Source of the DNA: Sthenelais limicola | Taxonomy: Eukaryota > Annelida > Polychaeta > Phyllodocida > Sigalionidae | Reading direction: 5' to 3' | Assembly (NCBI GenBank): GCA_942159475.1 | Contig: OW804096.1 | Coordinates: forward strand, 111,574,194-111,638,193 | Length of the DNA: 64,000 nucleotides | Part shown: positions 46,088-60,260 of the stretch, one piece after another | Layout: each line of letters begins with the position of its first letter | Numbering within the stretch: position 1 is the first letter of the stretch | Notes under the pieces: generated by a model | Databases searched by the model: none | Told to the model about the DNA's origin: nothing | Seen by the model: only the letters and a program-made list of their open reading frames with translations | Made by a program: the position numbers and the translations under genes

Positions 46088-46415
46088 ACTAGCAAAGTAC
46101 CCGTCCTCTGGACGGTCACCCTCTCTCCCCATACTTCCCCCTCTCCTTCTTTTCCCTCCTCCTCTCCCAACCCCATCTCCGATTCCCCCCTCACCCTCGC
46201 CTCTTCCTCATGCTCCCCCTCCCCTCTCTCCCTTCCCCTACATCCTCTCCCTAGCCTCTTTCCCCCTCTTCTTTCCCTCCCCCTCCCCCTCTCCTATTCC
46301 CCCACCCTCCCTTTTCTCAACTCTCCCCCTCCTGCACCCTCTCCATCCCCTTCCCCTCTCCAATACCCCCACCCTCTTCCTCCCCTCTTCTTCACTCTCC
46401 CACTCCTCTGCATGT
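46088..46415. repeat. Dispersed repeat end followed by C/T-rich tract, copy 2
   Basis: The same 20-base opening as at 23539, then GGACGGTCACCCTCTC and a C/T-rich run of about 290 bases. The Ser/Pro/Leu frame over it is not a gene. Confidence 0.6.
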
Positions 46416-47087
46416 AGTTAGGTCTACCTGAAATGTTGTGGGAAATGACGTAGTATCTCACAGGGGCTTTCCCAGGTTATAAATAAAGTGTAGAGATCCC
46501 AATTTAAAAAAGGCTTCAAAATCACTTTTTCACCCCAGATACCTTCACAAACCACATATATAATGTCCTCCAGACAGGGTTGACGGACCTGTAGAGACCA
46601 ACAAAGTAGATGGGGAGACCCCAGATTCCGAGAACATGTGACACAAAGAAACCCCTCTTTTCTACCTCTTTTCGTAGAAATCGCTCTTCCCATATGGGTA
46701 ATTCTCCCAATAGGGTGTCATTTGGTTTTCCAGCCTAGGGTGTCTACAACCTGTATTTAGGATGACCGCACATGATTATAACCATTTTATTTGAATTTCT
46801 TAGCAAAAATAAGGGTGTGGGAACCCCACTTTCAAAGTTCTTAGGCCAAAATCTTTGCCGCTATTATGATAAAAGGGGTTTTTTCAGGCCATAAAATAAG
46901 TAATAGTTATGGAATTTGAATGTAATACACTGATGCATTTGGAAAATATATTACTTCTGCTAGAAAAAATAGGTTCTACACATGCACACATGTTCGTCAT
47001 TGTGAAAAAACAGAATATTTATGTAATCACTAATTTAGACTGATCTAGACATGGGAAATATTGTTTTGGAATATTTGTTTCGCCGTT

Positions 47088-47485
47088 ACGACATGTATTG
47101 ACTTCAAAACAATAAAATACTCCAAGAGTAACTAAATATATCAAACTGCATTTAGTGTGTTGTGTGGGGAAGATGTATACATATGTATATTTAGATAAAA
47201 ACAAAAGTTATTAACCCACAACGTCCCTGAATCTCTATGATACCTCATGTGAAATTCCTTGAACTATTATGGGAATATTTAATGTCGCATTACGACATGT
47301 GATATATCTCCAATTATTTTTTTAAAAAAACATTTTCATGAAATTTCGACCTTCCTAATAATTATCTAAGCCTGCCTTAAAACGATGAAAAATATAAATA
47401 TGATTGAATATTGGTATTGTTAAAGTCAGGAGAGTTTGTGTGCCAATGTCGCCGTTACGACTATAGCGTCGCCGTTACGTCATAA
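47088..47485. repeat. Scattered CGCCGTTACGAC-like motif
   Basis: TTTCGCCGTTACGACATG near 47088, TCGCATTACGACATG near 47284, and two copies of GTCGCCGTTACG at 47449-47479, in AT-rich DNA. Possibly related to the array at 49.5 kb. Confidence 0.45.
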
Positions 47486-48570
47486 TTAATAGTAATAAAG
47501 AGATCCTGCTATATTAGCACAGTTATTGTATAGAAATAAAACAGATATTTTGACAAAAAGTTATTCAAACTTTGGTTAGAACCATATCCTATGTTGGCGG
47601 CCATCATCGATTTCCTAGCTGTTACTTTGTCATTTAATATTGCTGGCATAATCAATGGGTATCTCATCTCAAATTTACAAAATATTATTTGATAAATCTG
47701 GCTTAATTCAGGCGAAATAAGGCAAAGAAATAGGCAAAAATGGGGTTTCTGAATCATAGATGTAGGAATCGAAATATTTGGCACAGCCTTCCCAAACTTT
47801 GTCTATATAATGTTGATATTCCTTCCTATATGTACGCCAAAAATTGTAGAGATTCTACGAATTTTATTTTTTCTAAAGAAATTGCCTCCTGAAATCAAAT
47901 GCTGCCCGTTTGGGAGAATTACTCATATATTATATGGATAACTGGGCATGACTGCTCACAAGACACAATATCACGGTTACAGGTGTGTTGACCTGCACAA
48001 GTGTCTGATGAAGAGAAGCTTTGATTTAATGCCTGTGGGGGGCCCATCAGCCGTTCCATCCTGCAGAGCATGAACAGCATGATCCATCTTCGTAAAGAAG
48101 GACAGCCATCTGCAGGTCCAACTCCATGGAGTATTGGAGATCAGCATGCTCTGCCATGGATCTGGGATCCATGCACTTCCGGCAGATAGCATGGCACATT
48201 GGCAAAGCGTTCCTCCTCTGGAGGATCGTGGAACACCTTCTCCTGCTCCCTCTTATTACTAGGATGTAGAGCAGGATAGTGGTCTTTGTTCTGTCTGAAC
48301 TTCCTGGCAGCTTGATTGCTCCTTTTTGCGTGACAATACTTGCTCGTGGCCGCATTCAAGTCCTTTGACCATGGAGAAACATAGAGTCACTCTGATTCAC
48401 TCAGTCAAGCTGCTCCTGAGCAATACCTAAGGTTTATTTCATCATCTTGGTCATCGCATCAGACTGAGCTCCCTGAGTCAGGCTCAACGGATGATATATA
48501 TAGATCATACTACCATGCTCATACAATACATATACATAACTAATTAATACATGTCAATTGGTTAAATTAT

Positions 48571-48870
48571 ACAGGGTGAGTACAGTTACAAGATGGGTAC
48601 AGTGTTACAGATTGGGTACAGTGTTACAGGGTGAGTTCAGTTTTACAGGGGGAGTACAGTTATAAGTTGGGTACAGTGTTACAGGGTGAGTACTGATTTA
48701 GGTTAGGTACAGTGTTACAGGGTGGGTATAGAGTTAGGTCTTATGCTGTTCTATAGAGTTACAGGATGGATATAGTGTTCCATACTAATTGGGCACAGTA
48801 TTACAAGATGGGTATAGTTATAGGTTGGGTACAGTGTTAAAGGTGGGTAGTGTTACAGGCATGTTACAGT
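48571..48870. repeat. Minisatellite of GGGTACAGTGTTACA units
   Basis: Variants of GGGTACAGTGTTACAG and GGTGAGTACAGTTA recur with about 20-base spacing for some 300 bases. Confidence 0.8.
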
Positions 48871-49235
48871 TCGGGTACTTTGGTCTAGCTAATTTGAGCA
48901 TACACAAATAAAATATATAAATAACCGGTTATACCCCCAATCACAGGAACTTATAACTATTGATATCGTGCATTATGTACAGAATAAAAACTGATGGTTA
49001 GGACATCAAATGACCCTGAGATAACAGTTTATCATTTTTTTTTTGAAGATTTTATTTACACTGGGTTGGCACTATCCCAGAACTTCCAGGTTCTTCTAAT
49101 GCGCCCAGTTTACATGACACAAGTAATATTAGATTTTTGTTAATGTTATTCAGTAATATTTGAAAAACAATGATCAAAATATTCAGTCAACTTGTTATAC
49201 CTTATGGTTACATAAGAGGTCATATCTAAAATTTT

Positions 49236-49313
49236 AATTTCATTTCCATGTTACCTGCATGCTCGCGCAAGCCCAATTTCATTTCCATGTTACCTGCATG
49301 CTGGCGCAAGCCC
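49236..49313 (+). repeat. 39-base tandem duplication
   Basis: AATTTCATTTCCATGTTACC to CAAGCCC is repeated at once with one C/G change. Confidence 0.9.
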
Positions 49314-49546
49314 AACTGATTTAATGTACATATTGATTGGACAGCTTCACCATCTAATCAGGGAGCACCTACCTGTCTGCCCGTGCTCCCCCTCACATAT
49401 AATGAGGGGCCGTGACCCCTCACTCTTCACTTAACATCAGAACAATATCATGTTTATTCCAAAGTAAATTGTTTAGATGAGCGTTGCTCCCTGAGAAAAT
49501 CGATCAAAAATGATTAATTGTGTCAAAATACTTCACAATATATTCA

Positions 49547-50285
49547 TTTCGTAGCATTACGTCGTTTCGTAGCATTACGTCGTTTCGTAGCATTACTCAT
49601 CCATGTTAATATTTTCGAAAATTATTTGTCAATTATATCTTGAAATGGTGTTTGATTCATGAGCATTAGATAATAAATATATTTTCCACCAATATATGTA
49701 AGAGTCCTAAGCAAAGAGCAATCACATTTCGTTTCGTAGCATTACGCATACACTGCAACCTTTTATAAAGATTGTGAATACAAGTTTGGAAATATCTCTA
49801 TCTCCTTCGTTTTTTGTGTTGACAAACGAAAGATAGGCTGGAGCTTCAATGAAGGTTGGTAAGAATAAAATCAAAAGGTTATTAATAATGAATGCAAGGC
49901 ATTCAAAATGGCCGTTTCGTAGCATTACTCAAGGGGCTGACAAAACACTGTATTTTTAGATGGGTTATGCCTCCTTGAGGTAGTTCAGTTCTTTATCCTA
50001 AAATGATGTTCAGTTTAGGGGCTTTATACAGTGAAAATAATTTTCATTAGTATATATAAGCAATGAGCAATCACAGGTCGTTTCGTAGCATTATGCTTTG
50101 CCCATTTTGCCTATACTTTTTGAAAGATTGTGAATAAAAGTGAAAAAGGTCAAAATCTCTGTAATTTTTATAGTGGTGACAAGTGGATAACGTTCTGGAG
50201 CTTCAATTAATTAGGGTAAAATAAAGTTCAAGGGTGTTTTAATAATAGTTGCAAGCCATTTAAAGTGGTCGTTTCGTAGCATTAT
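49547..50285 (+). repeat. Array of the conserved motif TTTCGTAGCATTA(C/T)
   Basis: Seven copies start at 49547, 49565, 49583, 49732, 49915, 50081 and 50272. The first three are 18 bases apart, the rest 150-190 apart. Flanking text from about 49700-49930 is a diverged copy of 50060-50285 (shared AGCAATCACA, AAGATTGTGAAT, CTGGAGCTTCAAT), so a larger unit of about 355 bases is duplicated. The short motif is better preserved than its surroundings. Confidence 0.75.
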
Positions 50286-50289
50286 GCTA

Positions 50290-53200
50290 TTCAGAAATAC
50301 TCCTAATATGAAATTTAAGGGCTTGAAAATGCTTCGAATTTTATTTTTGATATACCATTTTAAAGAGCTGGTGCTAGACTATCATTTGAGTCTAATGAGT
50401 ATTGTATAAAAACTGAAATGAAATAACAAATGAGATTAAAAAGAAAACGCACAACTTTCGTGGGATTCGACCAACTACACATTGACGATTAAGCATAGAA
50501 GCAGTGGCAATTTGAAATGTGGCGATTTGAAATCGCAGATGTTCTATTGTATAGCATTGCTCTTTCCCTGTACAGTTCTAACATGTCCAAGTTAAGTGGT
50601 GGACACATATTCATGATTTTGTTCTATGACTAATCATAGAGATCATGATGATTGTAGCTGAAAATGGCTTGTTTTTACCCATACACATTGGATTTGAAGC
50701 ATGATTCGGGTTGAGATTGTGAGTCTAGGTTGTACAATTTCGATCACCTCAAATTATATGGTGATTTTGAAAAAACATTTTCTGCACACATGTATGTATA
50801 AACACTCAAGATCTCAACCCAAATCGTGCTTCACAGAAATCGTATGATCTCAAACTTGGAAACCTACACTGAAATCGGCCTCCAAAACGTGCATGTGTGC
50901 TCCCAAATAAAGCCCCACAATAAGCCAGCTCACGGTCTCAGCCTCGCGGTGCACCATGGGATCGCCGCGTGATAAACAAGAGCAGGCCGACCAATGGCTA
51001 CCCTTATTATGACCCACATACCGATCATGTTTTGTGATGATCATTTAAATTCTAAGTAAAATAAAATCCTCAACCTTGGTCATCCCCACTGCTTAGTTGA
51101 TATCCTTCAAAACAACTAAGAATTGAGAGCTGTCATGCATTAAAACAACTGTTTTCACATTATTGTTCCAAGCTCGGGAAGGCCTAGCACTCGCCCTGGG
51201 CAATCATGTTTTGTAACGATGATTTAAGTACCTGATCATTGAAATTAAATGCTATAATATCATTATAATTACTTCTTTGGTAGCATCTAAGTCTGACATC
51301 TAACAATTGAGGCCTGTCATGCATTTAAACCTCTGTTTTCACGTCATTTCTTTGTGAGCGTGGGAAGGGGTGGGCCACCTCAGACGCAAGACCCCCTTCG
51401 GCCCTCCCTCATAGGTGTGCAAGCCCAGCAAGGACGGGAGCACCCGGTCTCCTGCCCGATCATAGATAATCATGAATTACTCTGTGGTTTCTTGAAGGAA
51501 ATACTTCTCACTAGCAATCTGGCTTTCAAATAAAGTATTCTTTTAAATTACAGTGTTTTTTGTATTTCTCCTGGAGGATTTGGCTAGTATTTACCATGTG
51601 CCATGGACTTTGCTTCATGCGTAAGTCCCGCCGAAATGTAAACAAGTGTGTGGCTTTGGTAAATCAAATATTTCTACGAAATTATAAGAGTGCAAGTACC
51701 AAATATGGTCTGATTCATTCTTCCCATGTTACACCACCCTTGCTTTACTCTCCAATCTCATAAATTCCCATTCTAACTTAGTTTAAACATCAATCTAAAA
51801 CTATGATATACCCCTCTCTATGGTAGGCGGCCATTCTCAGGCCTTTGTTTATCCCGCTCAAGCTGAGCGGAAGTGCTTTTGAGACATGCGCACTTGGAAC
51901 CGTGAACTGGCTTATTAGTTGTGAACCTGCACCACTGAAACGAGATTGTATGACTAAGTGTAGGTGCTAAATCCGCCTTGAAATCGTGAATATAGGCCCC
52001 CAGTATTACTAGGTGGCTCAGGCTCTGCTTAGTTTAGACATTCAGCTATTGTCTACATGGCATATATCAAGTCTAGTTTATGTGTGATGATGGCCCAACA
52101 CCACTAAATCCCTGTCATGTTCAGGGTTGACACTTTTTGTGTATAATATAGGAGGAGGTTTGTAACTTTAGATCATAGACTACCTTAGGCCATGCCCACT
52201 GAAAACCACCAAAACTCTCTTGGGAATATATATGAGTCTATCCACCAAACGTTCGTCATAGGGTTTTGTTCCATAGTGATGTTATTTTTGTGTATGCAAA
52301 TGCAATATTAGCATAAATGTATTCCCCTCTTCAAGAGCTGTCAATGGTATACCATTATTATATGTGTAGCACAACAAATGGCTTCTTTAATATAGATAAT
52401 TTATATAATTAATTATAGATAATTTATATTTTTTAGGCATAAATTGTTTTAAAGATCCGACTTCATCATTTTTGAATGCATATAAAATAAAAATATGGCT
52501 GCATCTTATTTATGTTGATACATGATAATATGTGAAAAAACATCAAAAATAATTTCTTAAAAAACAAATCATGGTTATAACACCCTCTATAGTTGTGGAT
52601 TCAGAATTTGTTGTTGGGTAAGAAGATGTAAGCGACCGTGCTACAACTATATAAAATATTGTTGTTTAGTGAAGTTCTACAGGTGATTCTAAAGTAATTT
52701 ATGACACTAGCTGTCCAGCCTGCGATAACCATTGTGCTATTACTATACAACCCAGCTTCGGTAATCTTCTTGATTAAGGTAAAGTAAAACTGGACAACGA
52801 TCTCTGTTTCTGTAGCTTTATTTCCCCCTCACCACTTCTGACTGAAGGTGCAAGGTCAGACAATGACGGACAAGTATTCCGGGATAACCACAAATACAAT
52901 TCATACATAAACAAGGTGTGTACATACCAACATTCCCAAATCAACATTCCCAAAGTACATGAAGAAGTGACACAGGAGATATTGAATACATCAACACTTG
53001 GTAACATCATACACACACTGGTGTACAATAACAGTTGAGTAATAACCTGTAAATAGGGTAAAGCTTGACATTTGCTATACAACAAGTATTAAGTAATCAG
53101 TTAGTTTATTAACTTTTGATCCATTTAGCTTTACAATTAGTGTGAACTTATGTAACTACTTGGCGTTTCCAAGGGAAACGTTTCTTGTGTCCGAAGTCAA

Positions 53201-55700
53201 GTGATAGTTACTGTGATGTAGGCATACTCTGACTGAAAATGTTATATATTTACCTAAAACAACCTGGGCAAAACATGGGATGTCTGGCAAAGATTGGAAT
53301 CATATCTACATATCTGTTGGGATATGCTAATCGACAGAGCACAATACAAAGACCCTCCATCCCACTCAAGCGAGGCAAATCTTGTTTTCAGATCGGAAGA
53401 AGCTTAAACACCCATCATTGGAAAAAATTTCCAAATCAAACTTTTTCCAGTTACGATATTCAAGATTTGATCAATCCTCCCTATCTTGCATCATGTCGTA
53501 ATAAATTAATAGTTCTTCATCATCCAGTTCTTCCATCAGAAGCATTTCGATTTCATCCATGTTGTCATCCATGCTTGCACCTTAAATGAAAATCCAGATC
53601 CATCGTTTCAAATTATTCTCACCAAATCAAACCATTCAGGCACTTGAGCGTGATAAAGGATAATGTTGCTGACACCAGTCAAACATGTTTAAGTAAATTT
53701 CAATTCCAAAAAAATACAAAGTTACATTGTTCCATGATGACATTCTGTATAACATTTTTCAAAAAAAAATCTTATACTTGATTCTTCCCTCCCCCACTAT
53801 AAATCTGCACCCTAATAATGAACTCTCCAGTAGGCTCTCCATGGGTGAATCAAATATCTTAAACGTCTCCTCTTTACCCCTCACTCACTATTTATATACC
53901 ACAAGTGCCTTCGGCACTTGGATTGTAGAGGCAGTTTTATCTACTTCTTATAGGAATCTGACCATTTACTAAACGTTTTTTTTTTTAAATATAGGAGATA
54001 TTATTGTTATTGCCACTTTTTGGCAAAAAGACTTTTTGGCTAAAGGAAATGGCTAACTATGATAGGGATAACTATGATATCATATGCCAATTTGTTGTCC
54101 TGTTTTTCGTTTCTATCCTAATGACATCTTAACAAATATTAGCCTACATTTCAAATAATATTCATGAAAGAACAAAATGAAACTTGTGTAGTTTTCCCTT
54201 TAATTTGTCATGGTAGACAAGAAAAGAAATAATTCTTGCTAAAACCTTCCCCCCATTTATTTCCTTAAATACATTTTTTAGTAAAAATATGTCCCCCATA
54301 ATAACATATTCATATTTCAAAAAGGGCCCAGATTTTCCTCATATTCAATATTTATTTGTATATGTAAGTGACTGTGTTGTAAGTGACCGTGGGGAAAAAT
54401 TCAATTGGATTCGTTTTTATAAAATTAAGCCAGTAGTAACATCGAATATTCATGTTTTAATCTTCGAATCAAAGAATATGGATATTTGGCTTTCAGGAAA
54501 CGTTTATTCCAACAGAATCGGTCCAGTCGTTCTCTACATGGATGGTTGATTTGAATAGACCACTGTTATTCTTTATTTCATATGAAATTCTGTAATAGAA
54601 TTCTTTATTTCATGTGCAATTCTGTAATAGAATTATTTTGAAAAATTCTTCAGTTGATGCTCCATTGGTTCCTGACAGATCTAAATACATTGGTTCCCGA
54701 CAGATTTAAAATTCATTGCACAATCAGCCTACAGTTCAGCATTGTTTCATGCAGTAGAAATTGAAGATGCTATAAACAAACTGTATTGTACATTGATCCC
54801 TCAATTGACATATATGTATTCATGTATACACACATGTATACCTTATACATATATATAGCCATGTATAGTAAAAGAGTAGGTACATGGGTCAGTGTGCTGT
54901 TCAAATTCATGCAGGTTGGGTAATGGTGAAAATTAAATTAAACGGAAATCATCTTTTCACTGTCAAATCGTCATATTTTGGTTCTGAGATTTCAGGAAAA
55001 CTTTGTTCCAACAAAATCCGACCGGTGGTTGGGCTCTTCATGGCCCATTAAATATGACCTCCCTGAAATTCTCACATACCATGTCCCTCTTTAAGTTGGA
55101 AAAATGTGAACTGATGATTTTAACAAAAGATTATTGACCAGAATGTGAGAAAATTCGATCATTTATCATGTATGATACTTATCATGGGATCGTAGATTTT
55201 TGAAAATCTACACAATACGTGTGCAGAATGGCAATAAATGAGACATAAAAATCGGTTTTCTTGCATTGATTTTTACATCAATTTCATGATTTCTTTCATC
55301 ACTTCCTTTACAAATATCCTCACGGACTTAATATGCTTAGTTTCTGTTCCATTATTACAAACATACTTCCTGACATCTATTACCATCATTTGAAGACATT
55401 ATTTTCGGTGTGAAATGTCCATGCCCTTCATCAGGCTATGGAGAAAATGAGAATTTCACCTAAAATTTCTAACTTGTACTTTTTGTATGCTAATAATCTC
55501 GTTTTTGCATCTTTTGTAACTCTAATATCACTTGAAAGGTTAAAGTTCCATCATCTCATGTTAATCAAGCAAATAAAGTGAGAAAATATGCGAATTTACC
55601 AATTTTTTTTGTATTTTTTTTTGACAATGTTTTATTCATCATAGCCTGCCTTCTTGGCTTCTACAATTCTAAGACATGTTATTTAACGATTCAGTTTTTT
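50290..55700. other. Gene-free stretch
   Basis: No gene, RNA gene or clear transposon recognised. AT-rich, with small local duplications (for example near 54560-54640). Open frames here are short and unlike protein. Confidence 0.35.
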
Positions 55701-55704
55701 CATG

Positions 55705-57870
55705 AACTCTTTTTTTTCATTTTTTTTTCATTTTTTCTTCGTTTTCTCTCCCGTCTAAATAGACGTTATTGTAACATACAAAATGAAATATTATTCTTTT
55801 TATGGAGCAGTTAAGATCTTCTTTGTGTAATACAGTGCGGTCCCATTTCAATTTTATGGGCTGGAGCCTAACATGGCTTTACAAAAAAGTTTTTTTTTAC
55901 CATGATGTTTTGACCGGTACTTTTTCTCAGTATCTTATAATATTTTGTGACTTGGGTTGTTCAACCCAAGTACTCCCATATTTCCCAGTGCTTGAATTTG
56001 GTTTTGTACTCATCTTTTCTATATGCATATAGTCTTTTATCATTTAAATGCTTTCTAATTTCTCTCAGGGCTTCGATGAATTCTATTCTGCCCTTGCCGA
56101 AGAGTTTCGTTCTATGTATATAATTTTTTACCGCTATTACAATGAAATCTAGTTTCTTTTTCGTGTTTCCTTTTTGGTCAGTTCCGAGCAAAACTTCTTG
56201 TTTTGTTAGGTTTCTGACACCGTTCACCTGCTTATCCGCTGAAGCGGCTAACCATATGGCGATATTCTGCCATAACTCTTTCACTATTTCGCAATCATAG
56301 AAGAAGTGAGTTATAATATTATATTGTCATATTCCCCACATGAATCACATTCTGGTGTATCTTTTATCTTAATATTTTTCAAATAGCTATTACATGTAAT
56401 AATTCGATTTATTATTCTGAATTGTAGTGATTGTAATTTGACATTTTCTATACAGTTGTATGGGGACAGGTGTATTTGTTTCCACTGCTCTTGGCTTATG
56501 GAGTTGTCCTGCCTGTCTAACAGTATATTCCACTCTTCATTTCTATTTTCTTTTGTTCTCTCTTCTTCTAGTACAAAGCGGTACCAGTTAAAGTTTTTTC
56601 CTTTTCTCTCCCATTATAATATATATGGGATTTCCTTTTATGATCACATTTTCGTTTCTTATTATTCTTTTCCATTCTCTTGGGATGGCTTGCATTATTT
56701 GCAGCTCTTCTAGAAAAGATAGATCTATATTAAACTGTTCTTTTATTTCATGTTTAGTTAGTAAATTCTTTTCTTTGACTATATCTTTGACTATAAATAT
56801 GTTTTTTTCTTGAAAGGCTTTTATCATACCTTTTCTTAGCCCTGTTCTAATTAGACTATTTCTCCATAGACCCTCTGGCATGATTTCTTCACCGGACTGC
56901 GGTTTTCTTTTGACATGAGCCTGGAACCAGGCTTTTAGCATTTCATCATAGAAGGGAATTCCTATATTTATTGGTTCATTCATTCTTCTCTTGAGTTCCA
57001 TCTCTAAACTCCCTGCTAGCTTGGTTTGCATAAAACCCGCCCACTTTTTGTCCTTCTCTTCTATTAAAGCTTTCATCCATTTTAGTCTATTTGTTTTTAT
57101 TGCTACCTACATGCTTCTAAGCTTTAGACCTCCCTGTTCTAGGCTTTGAACTAGGTATTTCCTGGCCACTTTAGGTTTTTCACTTTTCCATATGAATTCG
57201 TCTATGGATTTGTTTATTTCTCTGACCATTTCTTCGCTCACATATATGTTTGACGCTATATATGTAGCGAGGGAAGATATTAAGTTGTTCGCCACTATTA
57301 TTCTTCCTTTGAGGGAGATTTCCCTTTTACTCCATTGTTTTTTAACTAGATCACTTTTTTCTTTTATCTTTTTAAAATTTATTGTTTCTGCGTCTGTTTC
57401 GTTACTTGGGTAGACGTGTGTCACCCCCAGGATATTTATTCCACCCTCCCAGGCTAAGCTTTTGATGTCTTCACTGTCTAGTTTTTGTTTTCCTATATTA
57501 AAACCTTTAGTTTTAGTTTTATTCAGAATCAGTCCTGACATTTTCCCAAATGATTCTATCTCTTTTATGACCATCTGCAATAATTTTTCGTCTTTTACTG
57601 TCACTGTTAAATCGTCGGCGAATTGTACCAACTTGTGCTCAATTTCTCCTATTTTAATGCCTCGAATATTTTCGTTGTCTCTTATGCTATTGGCAAGTAA
57701 TTCTGCTACTAAAATATACAATGATGATGACAATGGATCGCCTTGTTTCAGGCCTCTTGTAATAGAGAATTCTTGTGAAAAGTGACCATTATTTAGAACC
57801 TTTGCATCTAGAATCTTGCATAAGGATTTTGATCCACTCTGTAATGTAATTGCTTAGATTTAGGTTTTCT
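55705..57870 (-). pseudogene. 5'-truncated L1/Tx1-like LINE, RT and C-terminal domain
   Basis: On the minus strand: ITRGLKQGDPLSSSLYIL, FADD catalytic box (LVQFADDLTVTV, near 57625), ILNKTKTKGFNIG, GGINILGV, then SKREISLKGRIIVAN and GGLKLRSM. One TAG (57109-57107) interrupts, then reading continues in frame through WMKALIEEKD to a Cys/His knuckle (CDSCGEYDN, HFFYDC) and ends LG at 55961. A small frameshift lies near 56315 and another near 57810. The 3' side ends in A-rich sequence at about 55740-55705 (minus strand), like a LINE tail. The 5' end is cut within the RT. Confidence 0.85.
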
Positions 57871-59727
57871 ATAACCACATTTACATGTTAAATCGTTATA
57901 ATTCTTGCAAGGCCACACAATTTTGTACAACTTATTAAGGAATAAGTTTTTGCTTTACGGTCAATATCAGGAGATATCTGCATTTCAAATGGCTCTTTAA
58001 CCACTGATTATGAGCCCTGCAAGAAGCATAGGACTTGCACACAAAGTGCAGGGATATTCGTTAATAAGCTTAGGGACAGAGGGAGGGAGGGGAGAGAGGA
58101 TCATGACAATGACCATGTACCATCTTCCTCCTACTTAGCCAGCAGCGCCCCTCTTGTGCCATACTTCTGGACCGATTGGCATCCTGTGACATATATTATA
58201 TGCCTGCATATAACTCAATCTTTTGGCCATGCTCCCAGCCAGACAGGGGCTACCTATTTGACAAAACCTCACGCAATCTCATAATTACACATGATTAGCC
58301 ATTCCACAGGAGCAAACAGCTATACATGTCATTCTTATTCTGTTTGGTGGATAACACGTCCAGGTTAATATGGTCTTACTTGTACTTCAACTGCACATCA
58401 AGCCAATCTAGAAAGCCTATTCACCTCACGCTGTGCTTTCGAAGCCATCACAATTCATCCCTCTCGCACACTCAGCATCACTCGTCTAAATTCGGGTAAA
58501 CTCAGAGTTATGGTTTCTCACTCTACCACCAGTAGCGCCACTGTAGCGCCACTTCATAGGTCTCTGGTGTGCAGCAGCCTTGCTAGGCGAGGGTGCGCAC
58601 AGGTATTTAACACTAAAACAAATTGATTTTAATGCAAGGGGAGGAGAGAGGGAGAGCAGGGCGGGTGGTGGGCAGTGTCAAAATGAGAAAAAAATTCCAT
58701 ATTTATACAAGTAAATAACCTAAGACTTCCCCTGACTTCCCCTCAAACCTCTCTGGTGCCACACACCCCCTAGACTTTCAGTCTTAAAAACAGCCACAAG
58801 AGACTGACAAAGATTGTGGCCAGTCCTTCATCAGGACCCCTACAAGCACAAGTTACAGCAATGATGTTTTCAGTCATAACAGGCTTACTGTATAGCACAA
58901 AATTTTGCAGCCTAAATATTCACAAAGACCCATTATATGCATCATAAAATCAGAGTGAGGCCATTTGGACACAGTGCCAATATATAAGGTGGAAACAAAT
59001 AAAAAATATTCCCAGGTCATAAAAACGCGAATTTCACAAAATGCGAATTTTGCAAGACCTTAGAATTGTGTGCACCAGAAAAATGGCCCCCCTCGTTGAA
59101 CTTGCGCATCAGAAAAGTGCCCCCCTAACTTGGTTGTACCAGAATCTTGGCCCCCCCCCTATATGGCAGCCCCCCCCCCCCCCCCACTGGCATAAATAAT
59201 GAATGCTCCCTAATAATAATGAATTCTTTATTTTGCTAAGACAGTACACGTTCAAAACAGGACAAAACAGGTTGTACAATTCAGATTTCAAATCTGGTCT
59301 TCCAGTGCATGCCTCTAGACTACTAGGGTTGACTATCTATTTTTAGTGGGGTTTGTGGGTTTGTGAGGGTTTCTATTGGGAGTCTTCTGACACCACCAGG
59401 AGTACCATTTCTGGCATCATCTATAGTGTCAATTTGTTCAACTTCATATCAATATTAATGTAAGATCTCCAGTATGTGTACATAGTACAATACCATTGTA
59501 CATTCAAATGAGAAATGGTTCAAAGACTTAGAGCATAGTCTTACAGCATAAGAAATGGCAATTCTACCATCTAACAGATTTTCGACAGTCGAGAATTACA
59601 TGTTTTGCATAAATTTAGTAAAGTCATTTTTGTCTGAGATTTTGTGTGCCACCGTAGGAAGGGTGTTCCAGTGAGTTTGGCATTTTGTAATTTTTGTTGA
59701 CTTGGGCTGCAGAATGGCTTCTCGTTT
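57871..59727. other. Gene-free stretch
   Basis: No gene seen. A poly-C run is at about 59170-59187. Confidence 0.35.
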
Positions 59728-60260
59728 TTATTTGTTTTCTTTATCTAAATTATTTTCATTTGTCGCCAGGTAATGTGCTATATCTAAAATATGTTGATTT
59801 CTGCGTTGTTGTAGTGACATTATATTTAAAAATGTGCGTTCATGTTCCACGTTTTCAAATTTTGATTTGTTGAAAATGATCGTTAAGGCTGTGTTCTGCA
59901 AAGTTTGCAGTTTGTCAAACAGAGATTTACGTCTTGAGTTATAGATGAAATCGCAGTAGTCTATTTGTGAGAGCGTGGCCATTTTTTATGTATCCTGTTT
60001 GGCTTTTGGGGATGCCCTGTACATTAGATACATTTTGTATTTTACCTTCTTGAGTAAATTATTAATATATGGTTTAAAAGGAAAGGTCTCATCTCAAATA
60101 TATCCCAAGTACTTGTATTCTGCAGCGCCTGCCAGCCTAGTATCACCGAGGTGCAGATCATGGCTGTTGTTCAAAGGTTTTCTATTAGAGAAACGTTGAC
60201 CACATTACATTTTCCTGCATTGATAGATTTTTTTTATTTTCCTGGCACCATGAGCATACT
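59728..60260 (-). pseudogene. LINE RT C-terminal fragment (degenerate)
   Basis: Frames shift between NNSHDLHLGDTRLAGAAEYK, YLGYI, PFKPYINNLLKKVKYKM and then SQIDYCDFIYNSRRKSLFDK with LQTLQNTALTIIF. These are the thumb-side blocks of CR1/Jockey-like LINE RTs. The palm is missing, and several stops are present. Confidence 0.7.

Noticed and set aside
46058..46417. 119-residue plus-strand frame rich in Ser, Pro and Leu
   Set aside because: Lies over the C/T-rich repeat tail that also occurs at 23.6 kb.
47977..48359. Overlapping minus-strand frames around 48.0-48.4 kb with Cys-rich text (CRKCMDPRSMAEHA)
   Set aside because: Might be an old coding repeat, but all frames are broken and I cannot assign a family.
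49547..50285. CRISPR-like array
   Set aside because: Spacing is irregular, the unit is only 14 bases and the genome is eukaryotic; treated as a decayed repeat array.
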